This document shows, piece by piece, positions 42,311-52,433 of a stretch of 64,000 bases of DNA. The notes beneath the pieces were generated by a model. The model made no database searches. It was given only the letters and a program-made list of their open reading frames with translations, and was not told the origin of the DNA. Every line of letters begins with the position of its first letter. Position 1 is the stretch's first letter. Origin of the DNA: Hydrogenimonas sp. (lineage in GTDB: Bacteria > Campylobacterota > Campylobacteria > Campylobacterales > Hydrogenimonadaceae); assembly GCA_003978765.1 (NCBI GenBank), contig QNYO01000007.1, positions 1 through 64,000 on the forward strand, written 5' to 3'. The translations under genes and the position numbers were made by a program.

Positions 42311-43393
42311 TTAAAAAAATGCGACGACCCACTTCGTAATGAAATAACCACCAATCAAGAGCCAAGCAAACATAGCACTTGCTGTATAAAGTGGTGCTAG
42401 TCCAAGCCCTTTGAATTTTGCAAAGCGTGTTCCCATACCGAGTGCTGTCATTGCCATTGTTAACAAGAAGGTGTCAATGGCATTGATATTGGCAATAGCT
42501 GTTGTAAGCATCTGTGCCATACTCTCACTTGCACCACTCTGGATATAGCCTTGAATCAGTGAATTTACACCTGCCATACCGATAAAATAGACGGCAAACC
42601 ATGGAATCACAAGCTTCACACCACCCCCTTCAGCACCACTCTTTTTAGCACTGTATGAGAGGTAGATACCAAGCAAAATCAGCATTGGAGCGATCATAAT
42701 AACGCGGGTCATCTTAACAATCACAGCGGCTTTTGCCATTTCAGTGTCGGGACCATTCATACTTCCAACAGCAACAACCTGTGCCACTTCATGGATGGTA
42801 CCTCCTACATAGATACCAAATTCACGCCCTGTCATATCAAAGATACCCGAGGTATAAAGGATCGGATAAAGGAACATCGCAATCGTTCCAAAAAGGACAA
42901 CCATCGAAACAGCAACAGCCGCTTTATGCTCCTCTGATTTTAAAACAGGCTCCGTCGCCAATACCGCTGCTGCTCCACAAACAGAGGCACCCGAAGCTGT
43001 CAACATCGCGGTATCACGATCAAGTTTGAAGATCTTATGCCCCAACCATGTTCCAAGAATAAAGGTGGTTGAGAGCATAATGAGTGAAACCATAAACCCT
43101 TCGATACCCACTTCAGCAATCTGCTGAAAAGTGATACGAAAACCGTAAAAGACAATCGCAAAACGAAGAATCTTTTTTGCAGAAAAGACAATCCCCGTCT
43201 CCCATTCAGCTGGAAAGCGGTTATGGAGTGTATTCGCATAAAAGATACCGATGACGATACCGACAACCAGTGGTGAAATACCCAGTTTTTGGATAGGTGC
43301 AAGATCAGCAATATAGGTTGCAGCCGATGCAACGAGCGCAACAAAGATAATACCGCTAATCGTCCCCTTCCGCTTCTCTGGTGAAAATGGCAT
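42311..43393 (-). CDS. YeiH/UPF0324-family putative sulfate exporter
   Basis: Multi-TM; TASGASVCGAAAVLATEPV, GGTIHEVAQVVAVG; ATG at 43393 favoured. Confidence 0.85.
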   Translation of the reverse strand: MPFSPEKRKGTISGIIFVALVASAATYIADLAPIQKLGISPLVVGIVIGIFYANTLHNRFPAEWETGIVFSAKKILRFAIVFYGFRITFQQIAEVGIEGFMVSLIMLSTTFILGTWLGHKIFKLDRDTAMLTASGASVCGAAAVLATEPVLKSEEHKAAVAVSMVVLFGTIAMFLYPILYTSGIFDMTGREFGIYVGGTIHEVAQVVAVGSMNGPDTEMAKAAVIVKMTRVIMIAPMLILLGIYLSYSAKKSGAEGGGVKLVIPWFAVYFIGMAGVNSLIQGYIQSGASESMAQMLTTAIANINAIDTFLLTMAMTALGMGTRFAKFKGLGLAPLYTASAMFAWLLIGGYFITKWVVAFF

Positions 43394-43438
43394 TGTACTC
43401 CTTTTGTATAAAGTAAAAAAGAGACTTCTATTACCCAA

Positions 43439-43470
43439 AATTATAGTATTAGATTTTGGAATTATAATAT
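43439..43470. promoter_or_regulatory. Candidate LysR operator (direct repeat)
   Basis: AATTATAGTAT (43439-43449) and AATTATAATAT (43460-43470), 21 bp apart in a divergent promoter. Confidence 0.45.
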
Positions 43471-43549
43471 ATCCTCTTTTGATAAGCAAAATAAAATAAA
43501 TGTGATACAATAATAAGAATATTTGACATTATTGGAGTGAGAGTAGAAG

Positions 43550-44452
43550 ATGAAAGCAACACTACGCCAAATGGAGATCTTCCTTGAAGTCGCACATACA
43601 GGGCATCTGACAAAAGTTGCAGAGAAGATGGGGGTGAGTCAATCAGCGGTCTCAATGTCGATCAAAGAGCTTGAAAATATTATCGGATACAAGCTTTTTG
43701 ATCGCATCAACAAAAAGCTTGTTTTGAACGAAAAGGGGCGTGCTTTTGCTGAAGCGATTGCTCCATTGGTTGCAAAACTAAATGATATTGAAGAAGAGTT
43801 CAAAAATGATGAGAATAATGGGGAACTTCTCATTGGTGTCAGTACCACGATTGCTGACTACCTCATTCCTCCCATTATCTGCCACTATATGAATATCTAT
43901 CCTCATGTTAAGGTCAATCTCAAAATTGGAAATACCCGTCAAATTGCAGAGATGATCGAAAATGGTGCAATCGATATTGGATTTGTCGAAGGGCATGTTG
44001 ATTCTACATCGATTCAACAAGAGACGGTTGGACTTGACGAGCTGATCGTTGTCACAGGGGATAAGGAGCTTGCTGCCAATGAAGAGGGCTATTATATCGA
44101 TAACCTGTTAGATAAACAGTGGATTCTACGTGAAGAGGGCTCAGGTACGCGAGAGGTTTTTCTAACACATCTTGGAGAGATGGCATCGCAACTCAACCTC
44201 TTCTTAGAGCTTGGTCATCCTGAATCGATCAAAAATATGTTGATTCAAAGTGGTAAATGCCTCACGTGCCTACCGCGTATCAGTGTCATGAAAGAGCTTG
44301 AGCGTGGAGATCTCTTTGAAGTCAAAATCAAAAAGTTGAAGTTTGAGCGCCAATTCCTTCTCATTTACCATAAAGATAAGTACAAAACTTCTCTTCTCAA
44401 TAAATTTATCTACTTCACAAGAATTCAGTTGGGGAAAATACTCAAACGGTAA
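43550..44452 (+). CDS. LysR-family transcriptional regulator
   Basis: N-terminal HTH MEIFLEVAHTGHLTKVAEKMGVSQSAVSMSIKELE. Confidence 0.95.
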   Translation: MKATLRQMEIFLEVAHTGHLTKVAEKMGVSQSAVSMSIKELENIIGYKLFDRINKKLVLNEKGRAFAEAIAPLVAKLNDIEEEFKNDENNGELLIGVSTTIADYLIPPIICHYMNIYPHVKVNLKIGNTRQIAEMIENGAIDIGFVEGHVDSTSIQQETVGLDELIVVTGDKELAANEEGYYIDNLLDKQWILREEGSGTREVFLTHLGEMASQLNLFLELGHPESIKNMLIQSGKCLTCLPRISVMKELERGDLFEVKIKKLKFERQFLLIYHKDKYKTSLLNKFIYFTRIQLGKILKR

Positions 44453-44458
44453 CACCGC

Positions 44459-45040
44459 TTAAGCTTGGATCTTCTTAATCGCCAATTGATACTCTTCGGG
44501 ATGATTCAGATTCAAAAAGGGATCATCCCGATCAAATGGCACAAAATGGGTCGCTGATGATTTAAGAAGATACCCCAATCGATGCTGACCCTCTTGAACC
44601 ATCTGCATCAACTTTGGTAAAAGTTTTCGTGTATAGATACCACACATTGGATGGATACCATTTGGACTTTTGGCAATCACAGCCTCCATCTCCCCTGCGT
44701 TAAAAGATGAGACCATCTTTTCAATCACAGCTTCATCTACAAATGGGGTATCGACACTCAAAGCAAAAAAAGCCTCATCATCAAGGTGATGAAAAACAGC
44801 TAACAGACCAGCTGTCGGTGCATAGGTACCAAGTGTTTCATCATCAAAAATAAGGGGAGCTTCAAAAGAGAACTTATCACATTTGGTGCTGATATAGAGC
44901 TTTTGAAAGTGTGGAAGGAGTCGGCGATACTGATACTCTGTGAGAGTCTCATAACCGCCAAATGGGAGAAGTGCTTTATCTTCTCCCATGCGTGAGCTTT
45001 TACCGCCTGCAAAAATAACGCAAGGCAGAGAAAATTTCAT
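44459..45040 (-). CDS. mobA: Molybdenum cofactor guanylyltransferase
   Basis: VIFAGGKSSRMGEDKALLPFGG. Confidence 0.9.
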   Translation of the reverse strand: MKFSLPCVIFAGGKSSRMGEDKALLPFGGYETLTEYQYRRLLPHFQKLYISTKCDKFSFEAPLIFDDETLGTYAPTAGLLAVFHHLDDEAFFALSVDTPFVDEAVIEKMVSSFNAGEMEAVIAKSPNGIHPMCGIYTRKLLPKLMQMVQEGQHRLGYLLKSSATHFVPFDRDDPFLNLNHPEEYQLAIKKIQA

Positions 45041-46306
45041 TTAGATGTCACGAGGATCGACAATTTTACCAGCAATGGCACTTGCTGCTGCAACTGCTGA
45101 GTTGGCAAGATAGATCTCACTACTTCGTGCACCCATACGACCAATAAAGTTACGGTTGGTTGTTGAGATACAGCGCTCATTGTCACCAAGAATTCCCATA
45201 TAACCGCCAAGACATGCACCACATGTTGGGTTAGAGACAACCGCACCCGCATCAATGAGTGTATCGATATATCCTGCTTTTTCTGCTGCTTTGAGAATCT
45301 TCTGTGTTGCAGGGGTCACAATCATACGTGTATGGCGTGCAACCTTTTTACCTTTGACAATCTCTGCGGCAATCTTAATATCGCTAAGACGTCCATTGGT
45401 ACAGCTTCCAATAAAGACTTGATCGATTCTCAAATCGTCTGCAACAGCTTGACTGATTGGCTTACCATTACTTGGAAGGTGTGGATAAGCAATCACCGGT
45501 TCAAGTTTGCTCACATCAATCTCAATCACTTGACAATATTCGGCATCTTCATCTGAGTAGTGGAATTTTGGTTCACGTGCCAATGGTTTATCAGCAAGGA
45601 ATGCTTTGGTCACATCATCACATGCGATAATACCACTCTTCGCACCCGCTTCAATCGCCATGTTACAAAGACTAAAGCGGTCATCCATGCTCAAATATTC
45701 AATCGTATCACCGGTAAATTCAAGTGCTTTATAAAGGGCACCATCGACACCGATTCTACGGATCAATTCCAAAATCAAATCTTTTCCGTAAACATGTTCA
45801 CCTGGTTTTCCTGTAAAGACCACTTTGATCGTTTCAGGTACTTTAAACCAGTTACCACCGGTGATCATCGCAAATGCCAAGTCTGTCGATCCCATACCTG
45901 TTGCAAAGGCACCAAGCGCACCATGGGTACAGGTGTGACTGTCAGCACCAATAATTACATCACCGGGTACAACCAAACCCTTTTCAGGCAAGAGGGCATG
46001 CTCAATCCCCATATCCTTCTCATCAAAGAAGTGCTTGAGATTGTGCTTATAAGCAAACTCTCGGCTAATTTTCGCCTGATTGGCACTGGCAATATCTTTG
46101 GCTGGAATAAAGTGGTCCATAACGATTGAGAAACCGTCAGGATTTGCCAATTTTGTTGCACCACTCTCTTCAAATGCACGAATCGAGATCGGGGTTGTAA
46201 TATCGTTACCAATAACCATATCGATATTACACCGTACAATCTCGCCCGCTTTGACCTCACGTCCAACATGCTCGCTAAAAATCTTTTCTGTAATGGTCTG
46301 TCCCAT
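45041..46306 (-). CDS. leuC: 3-isopropylmalate dehydratase large subunit
   Basis: GADSHTCTHGALGAFATGMGSTD, FIGSCTNGR, NPTCGACLGG. Confidence 0.95.
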   Translation of the reverse strand: MGQTITEKIFSEHVGREVKAGEIVRCNIDMVIGNDITTPISIRAFEESGATKLANPDGFSIVMDHFIPAKDIASANQAKISREFAYKHNLKHFFDEKDMGIEHALLPEKGLVVPGDVIIGADSHTCTHGALGAFATGMGSTDLAFAMITGGNWFKVPETIKVVFTGKPGEHVYGKDLILELIRRIGVDGALYKALEFTGDTIEYLSMDDRFSLCNMAIEAGAKSGIIACDDVTKAFLADKPLAREPKFHYSDEDAEYCQVIEIDVSKLEPVIAYPHLPSNGKPISQAVADDLRIDQVFIGSCTNGRLSDIKIAAEIVKGKKVARHTRMIVTPATQKILKAAEKAGYIDTLIDAGAVVSNPTCGACLGGYMGILGDNERCISTTNRNFIGRMGARSSEIYLANSAVAAASAIAGKIVDPRDI

Positions 46307-46487
46307 GAAAATCCTTCTGGATGGCTTGACTGCCCGGATTATATCAAAAAAGAGCTGTTAACTCTCAAAGGTTATCAGCAATCCCTTATCGACTCTTTGG
46401 CATATCGTTCACGATTTAAGGGGTATGTTACAATGATAGTCATTCATCACTTTACCTATATTTATAGAAGGATTCAGTTAAATAGCC

Positions 46488-47813
46488 ATGAAATTTTACG
46501 AACTTCAAGCCATTGCAGAGTATTTACGTCACTTTAAACAGATCCGTTCCGCTGAAAGAGTTGATGACAATGTCATTCGTCTCGTTTTTGATAAAAACCA
46601 TGCGCTCGGTTTTGACCTCTCTCGTGGAGAGAGTGAAATCTTTTCAGCCCAAACGTATGAGAGTATGCGAAGCTACCATGCACCCTTTGATACGATGCTT
46701 AAAAAGCGTTTTAATGGTGCCAAAATCGTTGATGTCGATATGCCCCAAAATGATAAAATCATCCGCATTCACGCCTCCCTTCAAGGAGCCTACAAAGCCC
46801 AAACAAGCTTTCTACAACTTGAGTTTACAGGTCGTCATACCAATGCAATTATCCTTGATGAGCATGGGATTATCCTTGAAGCACTCCGTCATGTCGATAG
46901 TGATGCAAGCTACCGTGTCGTCCAACCAGGTATCGAGCTTAAACCACTGATTCCTTATGAAGGCAAACGGACAGAAGGAGTAATAGAAGATGTCGAAGCA
47001 TGGCTCAATGAGCGTGCCATACGACGCAGAGAAAAACGCCTCACTCAGCTTAAAAAACGCCATGCACAGAAGTTGAAAAAGAAGATTGCCCGTCTTCAAG
47101 AGGAGCTCAACCATCTTCCCGATCAATCAAAATTGGAAGAGAAGGCACAAACCTACGCCCTCTATGCATCCATCGTCTTGGCACATCTTCATCAGATTAA
47201 ACCCTACGATACCAAACTTGAAACGGAGGATTTTGAGGGTCATCCCATTACCATCGAACTCCCTGCCCTTCCCAATCCAAAGCGTATGGGAGAACACTTC
47301 TACACCCTCTCCAAACGCCTCTCCAACAAGGCGGCCCATCTACATATTGAAGAGGAGAATCTCAAAAGCCGTATCGCCTTTTATCAACGGCTTTTAGAGA
47401 ATCTGCAACAGGCACAGAGTGAAGCACAAATCGCCCTTCTCTTTCCACCCAAACAACAACGTAAAAAGAAGCAGACAAAAGCGCAATGTGAAATCTTCTG
47501 GATCGATGCCTTTCGGGTCATGGTTGGTCGGAATGAACGCGAAAATGAGTGGGTACTCAAACAGGCAAAAGCCAATGATATGTGGCTTCACCTTAAAGAT
47601 CGCCCCTCCTCTCACGTGATTATCCAAAGTGGCGGTCGCAAACAGATTCCCAAAGAGGTGATCGAAAAGGCTGCCAAAATCTGTGTTGAGACAAGTGTGA
47701 CTCAACCGGGTACCTATTTGGTCGATGTTACTCATAGACGCAATGTGAAAATTGTTAAAGGGGCACATGTCAACTATGTCAATTACGATACGCTAAAGGT
47801 CGAGAAAGGATAG
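46488..47813 (+). CDS. NFACT/RqcH-like (fibronectin-binding-family) protein
   Basis: NFACT-N features, central coiled coil, NFACT-R DMWLHLKDRPSSHVII. Confidence 0.85.
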   Translation: MKFYELQAIAEYLRHFKQIRSAERVDDNVIRLVFDKNHALGFDLSRGESEIFSAQTYESMRSYHAPFDTMLKKRFNGAKIVDVDMPQNDKIIRIHASLQGAYKAQTSFLQLEFTGRHTNAIILDEHGIILEALRHVDSDASYRVVQPGIELKPLIPYEGKRTEGVIEDVEAWLNERAIRRREKRLTQLKKRHAQKLKKKIARLQEELNHLPDQSKLEEKAQTYALYASIVLAHLHQIKPYDTKLETEDFEGHPITIELPALPNPKRMGEHFYTLSKRLSNKAAHLHIEEENLKSRIAFYQRLLENLQQAQSEAQIALLFPPKQQRKKKQTKAQCEIFWIDAFRVMVGRNERENEWVLKQAKANDMWLHLKDRPSSHVIIQSGGRKQIPKEVIEKAAKICVETSVTQPGTYLVDVTHRRNVKIVKGAHVNYVNYDTLKVEKG

Positions 47814-47818
47814 TCATC

Positions 47819-48145
47819 ATGGCAATCACTCCACTTGGTGGCATTATCTATGTCAATCAGAATATGCATGTCGCAGCATCCACACAAAATATGCAGTTTA
47901 ACCGTTACGATGTTCAAAATGCTGCAGCACAGGCGATGGTCAATGAGAAGCAGAAGATTGTTGACGAAGTGCGTCCACCCGAAGAGTTGCATCAGATCGA
48001 TCCAGAACGGGAACACACACGTCAAGAGGCTGATGAACAGAAGAAGCGATCTAAAAAGAGTGATGCCACGACCAAAAAAATGGAAGAAGAGAGTGGCATT
48101 ACACACGACGATGATGGCACCACTCATCTCGATATTCATGTTTAA
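47819..48145 (+). CDS. Small hydrophilic hypothetical protein
   Basis: 108 aa, starts 5 bp after preceding stop, charged C-terminal half. Confidence 0.6.
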   Translation: MAITPLGGIIYVNQNMHVAASTQNMQFNRYDVQNAAAQAMVNEKQKIVDEVRPPEELHQIDPEREHTRQEADEQKKRSKKSDATTKKMEEESGITHDDDGTTHLDIHV

Positions 48146-48203
48146 CCTTTTATCCGATATACTCTAATTAGAGTTTATTTTGGGTTTCATAAAAGGTTGT
48201 TGC

Positions 48204-48971
48204 ATGTCTCTGTTCTCATTTATTTCTCAAAATCGCGCCCGATTTATTACAGGTGCTATTCTTATTGCGATTGTTGTCTCCATTGGTTTGATTGACAACT
48301 TCTTTTTAATGTGGCTCTTTCTCGGTATTGTCTATCTCTTCTCATTCTATGAAGCGATGCGCCTCTTTCATATCGAGACAAACAACCAAATGTACACCTA
48401 TGCTGTCGTCATTTGGCTCTTAGCACTCATCTACCCCAATGCTGATGATCTCTTCTTTGTGGTGGCTGTCATCTTTGCCTCACTGCTTGCCTATACTCGT
48501 GACTTTAATACAAAACTTTTTCTCCCTTTTCTCTATCCGACAGCCTCCTTTCTCTTTTTGCTTGCACTCTACCACGACTTTGGTGTCAATGCGCTCTTTT
48601 GGTTACTCGTTGTCGTCGCATTAACCGATATTGGTGCCTACTTTACTGGCAAAATGATCGGCAAACGCCCTTTCTGTCCCACCTCACCCAATAAAACGAT
48701 CGAAGGGGTTGTTGGCGGTGTCTTGGTCGCAACCTTTGCAGGCTTCTTTAGCGGTAGTACACTGGTCGATTGGCCTCAAGCACTGGTCATCTCACTCGGT
48801 GTCTCTATCGCATCGGTTTTTGGTGATCTTTTTGAAAGCTACCTCAAGCGTGAAGCGGGTGTCAAGGATAGTGGTAACATTCTGCCAGGTCACGGCGGTG
48901 CACTCGATCGTGTCGATGGCTACCTCTTTGGTGGTATCGTGATGGTTCTTCTACTTAGGGGGCTTGTCTAA
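48204..48971 (+). CDS. cdsA: Phosphatidate cytidylyltransferase
   Basis: C-terminal signature SYLKREAGVKDSGNILPGHGGALDRVD. Confidence 0.95.
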   Translation: MSLFSFISQNRARFITGAILIAIVVSIGLIDNFFLMWLFLGIVYLFSFYEAMRLFHIETNNQMYTYAVVIWLLALIYPNADDLFFVVAVIFASLLAYTRDFNTKLFLPFLYPTASFLFLLALYHDFGVNALFWLLVVVALTDIGAYFTGKMIGKRPFCPTSPNKTIEGVVGGVLVATFAGFFSGSTLVDWPQALVISLGVSIASVFGDLFESYLKREAGVKDSGNILPGHGGALDRVDGYLFGGIVMVLLLRGLV

Positions 48972-50042
48972 GTGGTACTGTTAGGTTCTACAGGTTCCAT
49001 CGGTGTTAATACATTGGCGGTGGCTGAACGCTTTAATATTCGTGTGGAAGCACTTGTAGCAGGTCACAATATTGCTCGCTTAAAGGAGCAGATTCTTAAG
49101 TTTCAACCCTGTTTTGTCTGTGTTGCGACCAAAGCATTGGCCGAACAGATCGACCATCCCCGTGTCTTTTGGGGTGAAGAGGGGATTTTAGAAGTCATTC
49201 GTCGCAGCAGTTCATCAATTGTTGTCAATGCGTTGGTCGGTTTTTTAGGGCTACGCCCCACGATTGAAGCGATCAAAGAGGGGAAAACTGTCGCCCTCGC
49301 CAATAAAGAGTCACTGGTTGCGGCAGGTGCTTTTATCGATGCCAAATATCTCCGCCCCATCGATAGTGAACACTTTGGTCTTTGGTACCTTCTTAATGGT
49401 CGCAAACCCAAAAAGATGGTGATTACTGCCAGTGGTGGTGCCTTCCGAGACTGGCCCATCGAAAACATTCCCCATGCAACGCCCCAAGATGCCCTCAAAC
49501 ACCCCAACTGGAGTATGGGGGCTAAAATTACGATCGATAGTGCTACGATGACCAATAAGCTCTTTGAACTCCTTGAAGCCTATTGGCTCTACGGCTGTCG
49601 TGATGTTGATGCCATTATTGAACCCAAATCGGTCATCCATGCCTTTATCGAGTTTGCCGATGGTGCCACAACCACCCAGTTAGCCCATCCCGATATGAAA
49701 CTCCCCATCGCTTATGCACTGATGCAGGAGGTCAATGTTCCTATCCTTGACTCGGTGGATCTTCTCAAAGTCGGTTCCTTAGAGTTTCGTCAAATTACCA
49801 CCGAACGCTATCCTATTTGGAGTATTAAAGAGGATCTCCTTCAAAACCCCAAACGGGGCGTAGTGGTTAATGCCGCCAATGAAGTGGCAATTACAAAGTT
49901 TATGAATGGAGAGATTCCATTTGGTGCGTTATCTCAACTCACAATCAAAGCCTATGAACACTTTAGCGATGTCGATCCTCAAAGTATTGATGATGTCTTT
50001 GAGATTGACTGTGAAATAAGGAGATGGTGTGAAACCCAATAA
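48972..50042 (+). CDS. dxr: 1-deoxy-D-xylulose 5-phosphate reductoisomerase
   Basis: LLGSTGSIGVNTL, ALANKESLVAAG, ITASGGAFRD; GTG start abuts cdsA stop. Confidence 0.96.
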   Translation: MVLLGSTGSIGVNTLAVAERFNIRVEALVAGHNIARLKEQILKFQPCFVCVATKALAEQIDHPRVFWGEEGILEVIRRSSSSIVVNALVGFLGLRPTIEAIKEGKTVALANKESLVAAGAFIDAKYLRPIDSEHFGLWYLLNGRKPKKMVITASGGAFRDWPIENIPHATPQDALKHPNWSMGAKITIDSATMTNKLFELLEAYWLYGCRDVDAIIEPKSVIHAFIEFADGATTTQLAHPDMKLPIAYALMQEVNVPILDSVDLLKVGSLEFRQITTERYPIWSIKEDLLQNPKRGVVVNAANEVAITKFMNGEIPFGALSQLTIKAYEHFSDVDPQSIDDVFEIDCEIRRWCETQ

Positions 50043-50601
50043 GACCCTTCTACTCCACGGCTGGGGTGGTAGTGATGCCCCCCATTGGCAAGCATGGCTG
50101 GCTGGTGAATTGGCCAAACATTATGGTACTGTCAGCTTTCCACTGATTCAGCACCCCCACTTTCCACATCTGAACCGCTGGAAAAAGGAGGTCAAAGCAC
50201 ACCTTAACGATTTCAAACCGCATACCGTCATTTGCCACTCACTTGCCAATACCCTTTGGTTCCATCTTTGTCATGAAGGGGAGATTGAGCCTGTTGAAAA
50301 GTTAATCCTTGTCGCACCACCAAGACTCAATTGCGATATTGAAACCATCAAGAGTTTCTTCCCTGTCCAACCCCCTCAAAATCTCTTTGCCAAAAGTGCC
50401 ATGCTGGTGGTCTCAACCAATGACCCCTATATGAGTATGGATGAGGCATGGGATCTGCAAGAAACACTTGGTATTCCAATGAAAGTAATTGAGAATGCTG
50501 GTCATATCAATGCCGATAGTGGCTATGGTGAGTGGCCATGGATCTGGCAATATCTTATGAGCAATGAGATCTGTCCAACTGGAGGAGCCAAAGAGTCATG
50601 A
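50029..50601 (+). CDS. RBBP9/YdeN-type alpha/beta hydrolase
   Basis: LLLHGWGGSDAPHWQAWL, VICHSLA nucleophile region. Confidence 0.85.
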   Translation: MKPNKTLLLHGWGGSDAPHWQAWLAGELAKHYGTVSFPLIQHPHFPHLNRWKKEVKAHLNDFKPHTVICHSLANTLWFHLCHEGEIEPVEKLILVAPPRLNCDIETIKSFFPVQPPQNLFAKSAMLVVSTNDPYMSMDEAWDLQETLGIPMKVIENAGHINADSGYGEWPWIWQYLMSNEICPTGGAKES

Positions 50602-51590
50602 TTTTAAGCATTGAAAGCAGTTGTGACGACAGTTCTATTGCGATTACGGAGATTGCGACCAAAAAGCTCCTCTTTCACCGTAAAATTTCACAAGAGCGTG
50701 AACATGCCAAATATGGTGGTGTTGTCCCAGAGCTTGCCAGCCGACTCCATGCGGTTGATTTGCCAAAACTTTTAGAAGAGGCCAAACCCTATCTTAATGA
50801 TCTCAAAGCTGTAGCTGTTACCAACGCTCCAGGTTTGTCAGTGACCCTTCTTGAAGGGGTGGCAATGGCACAAGCTCTGAGTATTGCCAAAGGGTTACCA
50901 CTCATCCCGATTCATCACCTCAAAGCCCACATCTATTCTCTCTTTATTGAAAAAGAGGTGATCTTTCCAATGGTGGTCTTACTCATCTCTGGTGGTCATA
51001 CCATGGTTTTGGATGTCAAAGGGTATGATGATATTACAATCATAGCCTCAACAATGGATGATAGCTTTGGAGAGAGTTTTGATAAGGTTGCCAAGATGAT
51101 GGGGCTTGGTTACCCTGGTGGTCCTATTGTTGAACAGTTGGCAAAAAAGGGTGACCCTGAAAAATTTCCGATGCCGATCCCTTTGCAACACTCCTCTAAA
51201 ATCGCCTTTAGCTACTCTGGGATTAAAAATGCTGTCCGACTCCTTGTCGAAGCCAATCAACCCCTTGATGAACAGACCCAAGCCGATATTGCTGCTTCAT
51301 TTCAAAAAGCAGCCATTGCCCATCTGTTACAAAAGAGTAAAAAGATCTTTTCACATTTAAGACCAAAAGATTTTGCCATTGTTGGTGGGGCGAGTGCCAA
51401 TATGGCTGTACGTGAAGCTTTTTCCCATCTTTGTACCCAATTTGATTGCCGACTTCACCTTGCTGATTTGAGCTATTGTGCCGATAATGCGGCGATGGTT
51501 GGACGATGTGCAATCGATGCCTACCACCTCAAACATTTTACTGACCCATTAACGATTGAAGTTACACCACGTACGGAAAACTTTTTCTAA
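50598..51590 (+). CDS. tsaD: tRNA t6A threonylcarbamoyltransferase
   Basis: SIESSCDDSSIA, VVPELASRLH, VGGASANMAVR. Confidence 0.95.
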   Translation: MILSIESSCDDSSIAITEIATKKLLFHRKISQEREHAKYGGVVPELASRLHAVDLPKLLEEAKPYLNDLKAVAVTNAPGLSVTLLEGVAMAQALSIAKGLPLIPIHHLKAHIYSLFIEKEVIFPMVVLLISGGHTMVLDVKGYDDITIIASTMDDSFGESFDKVAKMMGLGYPGGPIVEQLAKKGDPEKFPMPIPLQHSSKIAFSYSGIKNAVRLLVEANQPLDEQTQADIAASFQKAAIAHLLQKSKKIFSHLRPKDFAIVGGASANMAVREAFSHLCTQFDCRLHLADLSYCADNAAMVGRCAIDAYHLKHFTDPLTIEVTPRTENFF

Positions 51591-51658
51591 TGGATAAAAG
51601 TTTATAGAAATCTTAAAACTAAGTTTTTTTAATTAAGAGTCTTTTTATCCTATTCGTG

Positions 51659-51693
51659 TACAATTACATTAATCGCATGCAAATGCGAATTAA
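51659..51693 (+). promoter_or_regulatory. tpx promoter -10 and adjoining palindrome
   Basis: TACAAT 51659-51664; TTAATCGCAT-gcaa-ATGCGAATTAA 51669-51693. Confidence 0.5.
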
Positions 51694-51730
51694 AAATGTT
51701 AATCAAAACATCAATAAAAAGGAATAACCT

Positions 51731-52249
51731 ATGGCAACAACTAAGCTCAAAGGTAATGAAGTCAAATTGGCTGGTAACGAAGTCAATGTTGGAGATAAAG
51801 CTCCAGAAGTCACTGTTGTAAATGCAGAAGGTCTTGCTGACAAAAAAGTTGGTGGTGCACAAGATAAAGTTCAACTTCTTGTTGTTGTTCCATCTCTTGA
51901 CACTCCAGTTTGTGCAGCTGAAACTCGCAAATTCAACGAAGAAGCTGCTAAAATCGAAGGTGTTGATACAACTGTTATCTCTATGGACCTTCCATTCGCA
52001 GCTGGTCGCTTCTGTACTGCAGAAGGTATCGAAAACTTGACTGTTGCTTCTGACTTCCGCAACAAAGATTTTGCAAACGCTTACGGCGTTCTTATCGCTG
52101 ATGGTCCACTTGCAGGTGTTACTGCTCGTGCAATCTTCGTTGTTGACAAAGAGGGAACAATCGTTTATAAACAACTCGTTCCTGAAATTACTGAAGAGCC
52201 TGATTACGCAGACGCTCTTGAAGCTGCAAAAGCTGCTGCAAGCAAGTAA
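51731..52249 (+). CDS. tpx: Thiol peroxidase
   Basis: VPSLDTPVCAAETRKFNEEA peroxidatic Cys motif. Confidence 0.96.
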   Translation: MATTKLKGNEVKLAGNEVNVGDKAPEVTVVNAEGLADKKVGGAQDKVQLLVVVPSLDTPVCAAETRKFNEEAAKIEGVDTTVISMDLPFAAGRFCTAEGIENLTVASDFRNKDFANAYGVLIADGPLAGVTARAIFVVDKEGTIVYKQLVPEITEEPDYADALEAAKAAASK

Positions 52250-52284
52250 GCTTTTCTGTTATAGCTGCTACATTTGGGGGAATC

Positions 52285-52314
52285 AAGGGAGAGCTTTCGG
52301 GTTCTCCCTTTTTT
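52285..52314 (+). terminator. Rho-independent terminator of tpx
   Basis: AAGGGAGA...TCTCCCTT then T run. Confidence 0.85.
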
Positions 52315-52405
52315 CGTGTCAATTTTTTCTCTACCAGCCCTACTTTGAGCATATAGTGTGTCATAAACCTTCAAAAAAAATTTTATTCAATCCAATCTAT
52401 ACATC

Positions 52406-52424
52406 TCCTCCTGAAACAGGAGGA
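52406..52424 (-). terminator. Stem-loop downstream of YeeE/YedE gene
   Basis: TCCTCCTG-aaa-CAGGAGGA; no U tract. Confidence 0.4.
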
Positions 52425-52433
52425 ACACGGTGG

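Noticed and set aside
46268-46537. 89-aa plus-strand ORF bridging leuC and the NFACT gene
   Set aside because: Starts inside leuC antisense and ends inside the NFACT gene in another frame; no recognisable features.
48161-48174. ACTCTAATTAGAGT palindrome before cdsA
   Set aside because: Short loopless palindrome in AT-rich spacer; too little to assign function.
51650-52174. 174-aa minus-strand ORF opposite tpx
   Set aside because: Entirely antisense to a certain tpx; Cys/Phe/Asn-rich composition typical of shadow ORFs created by strong codon bias.
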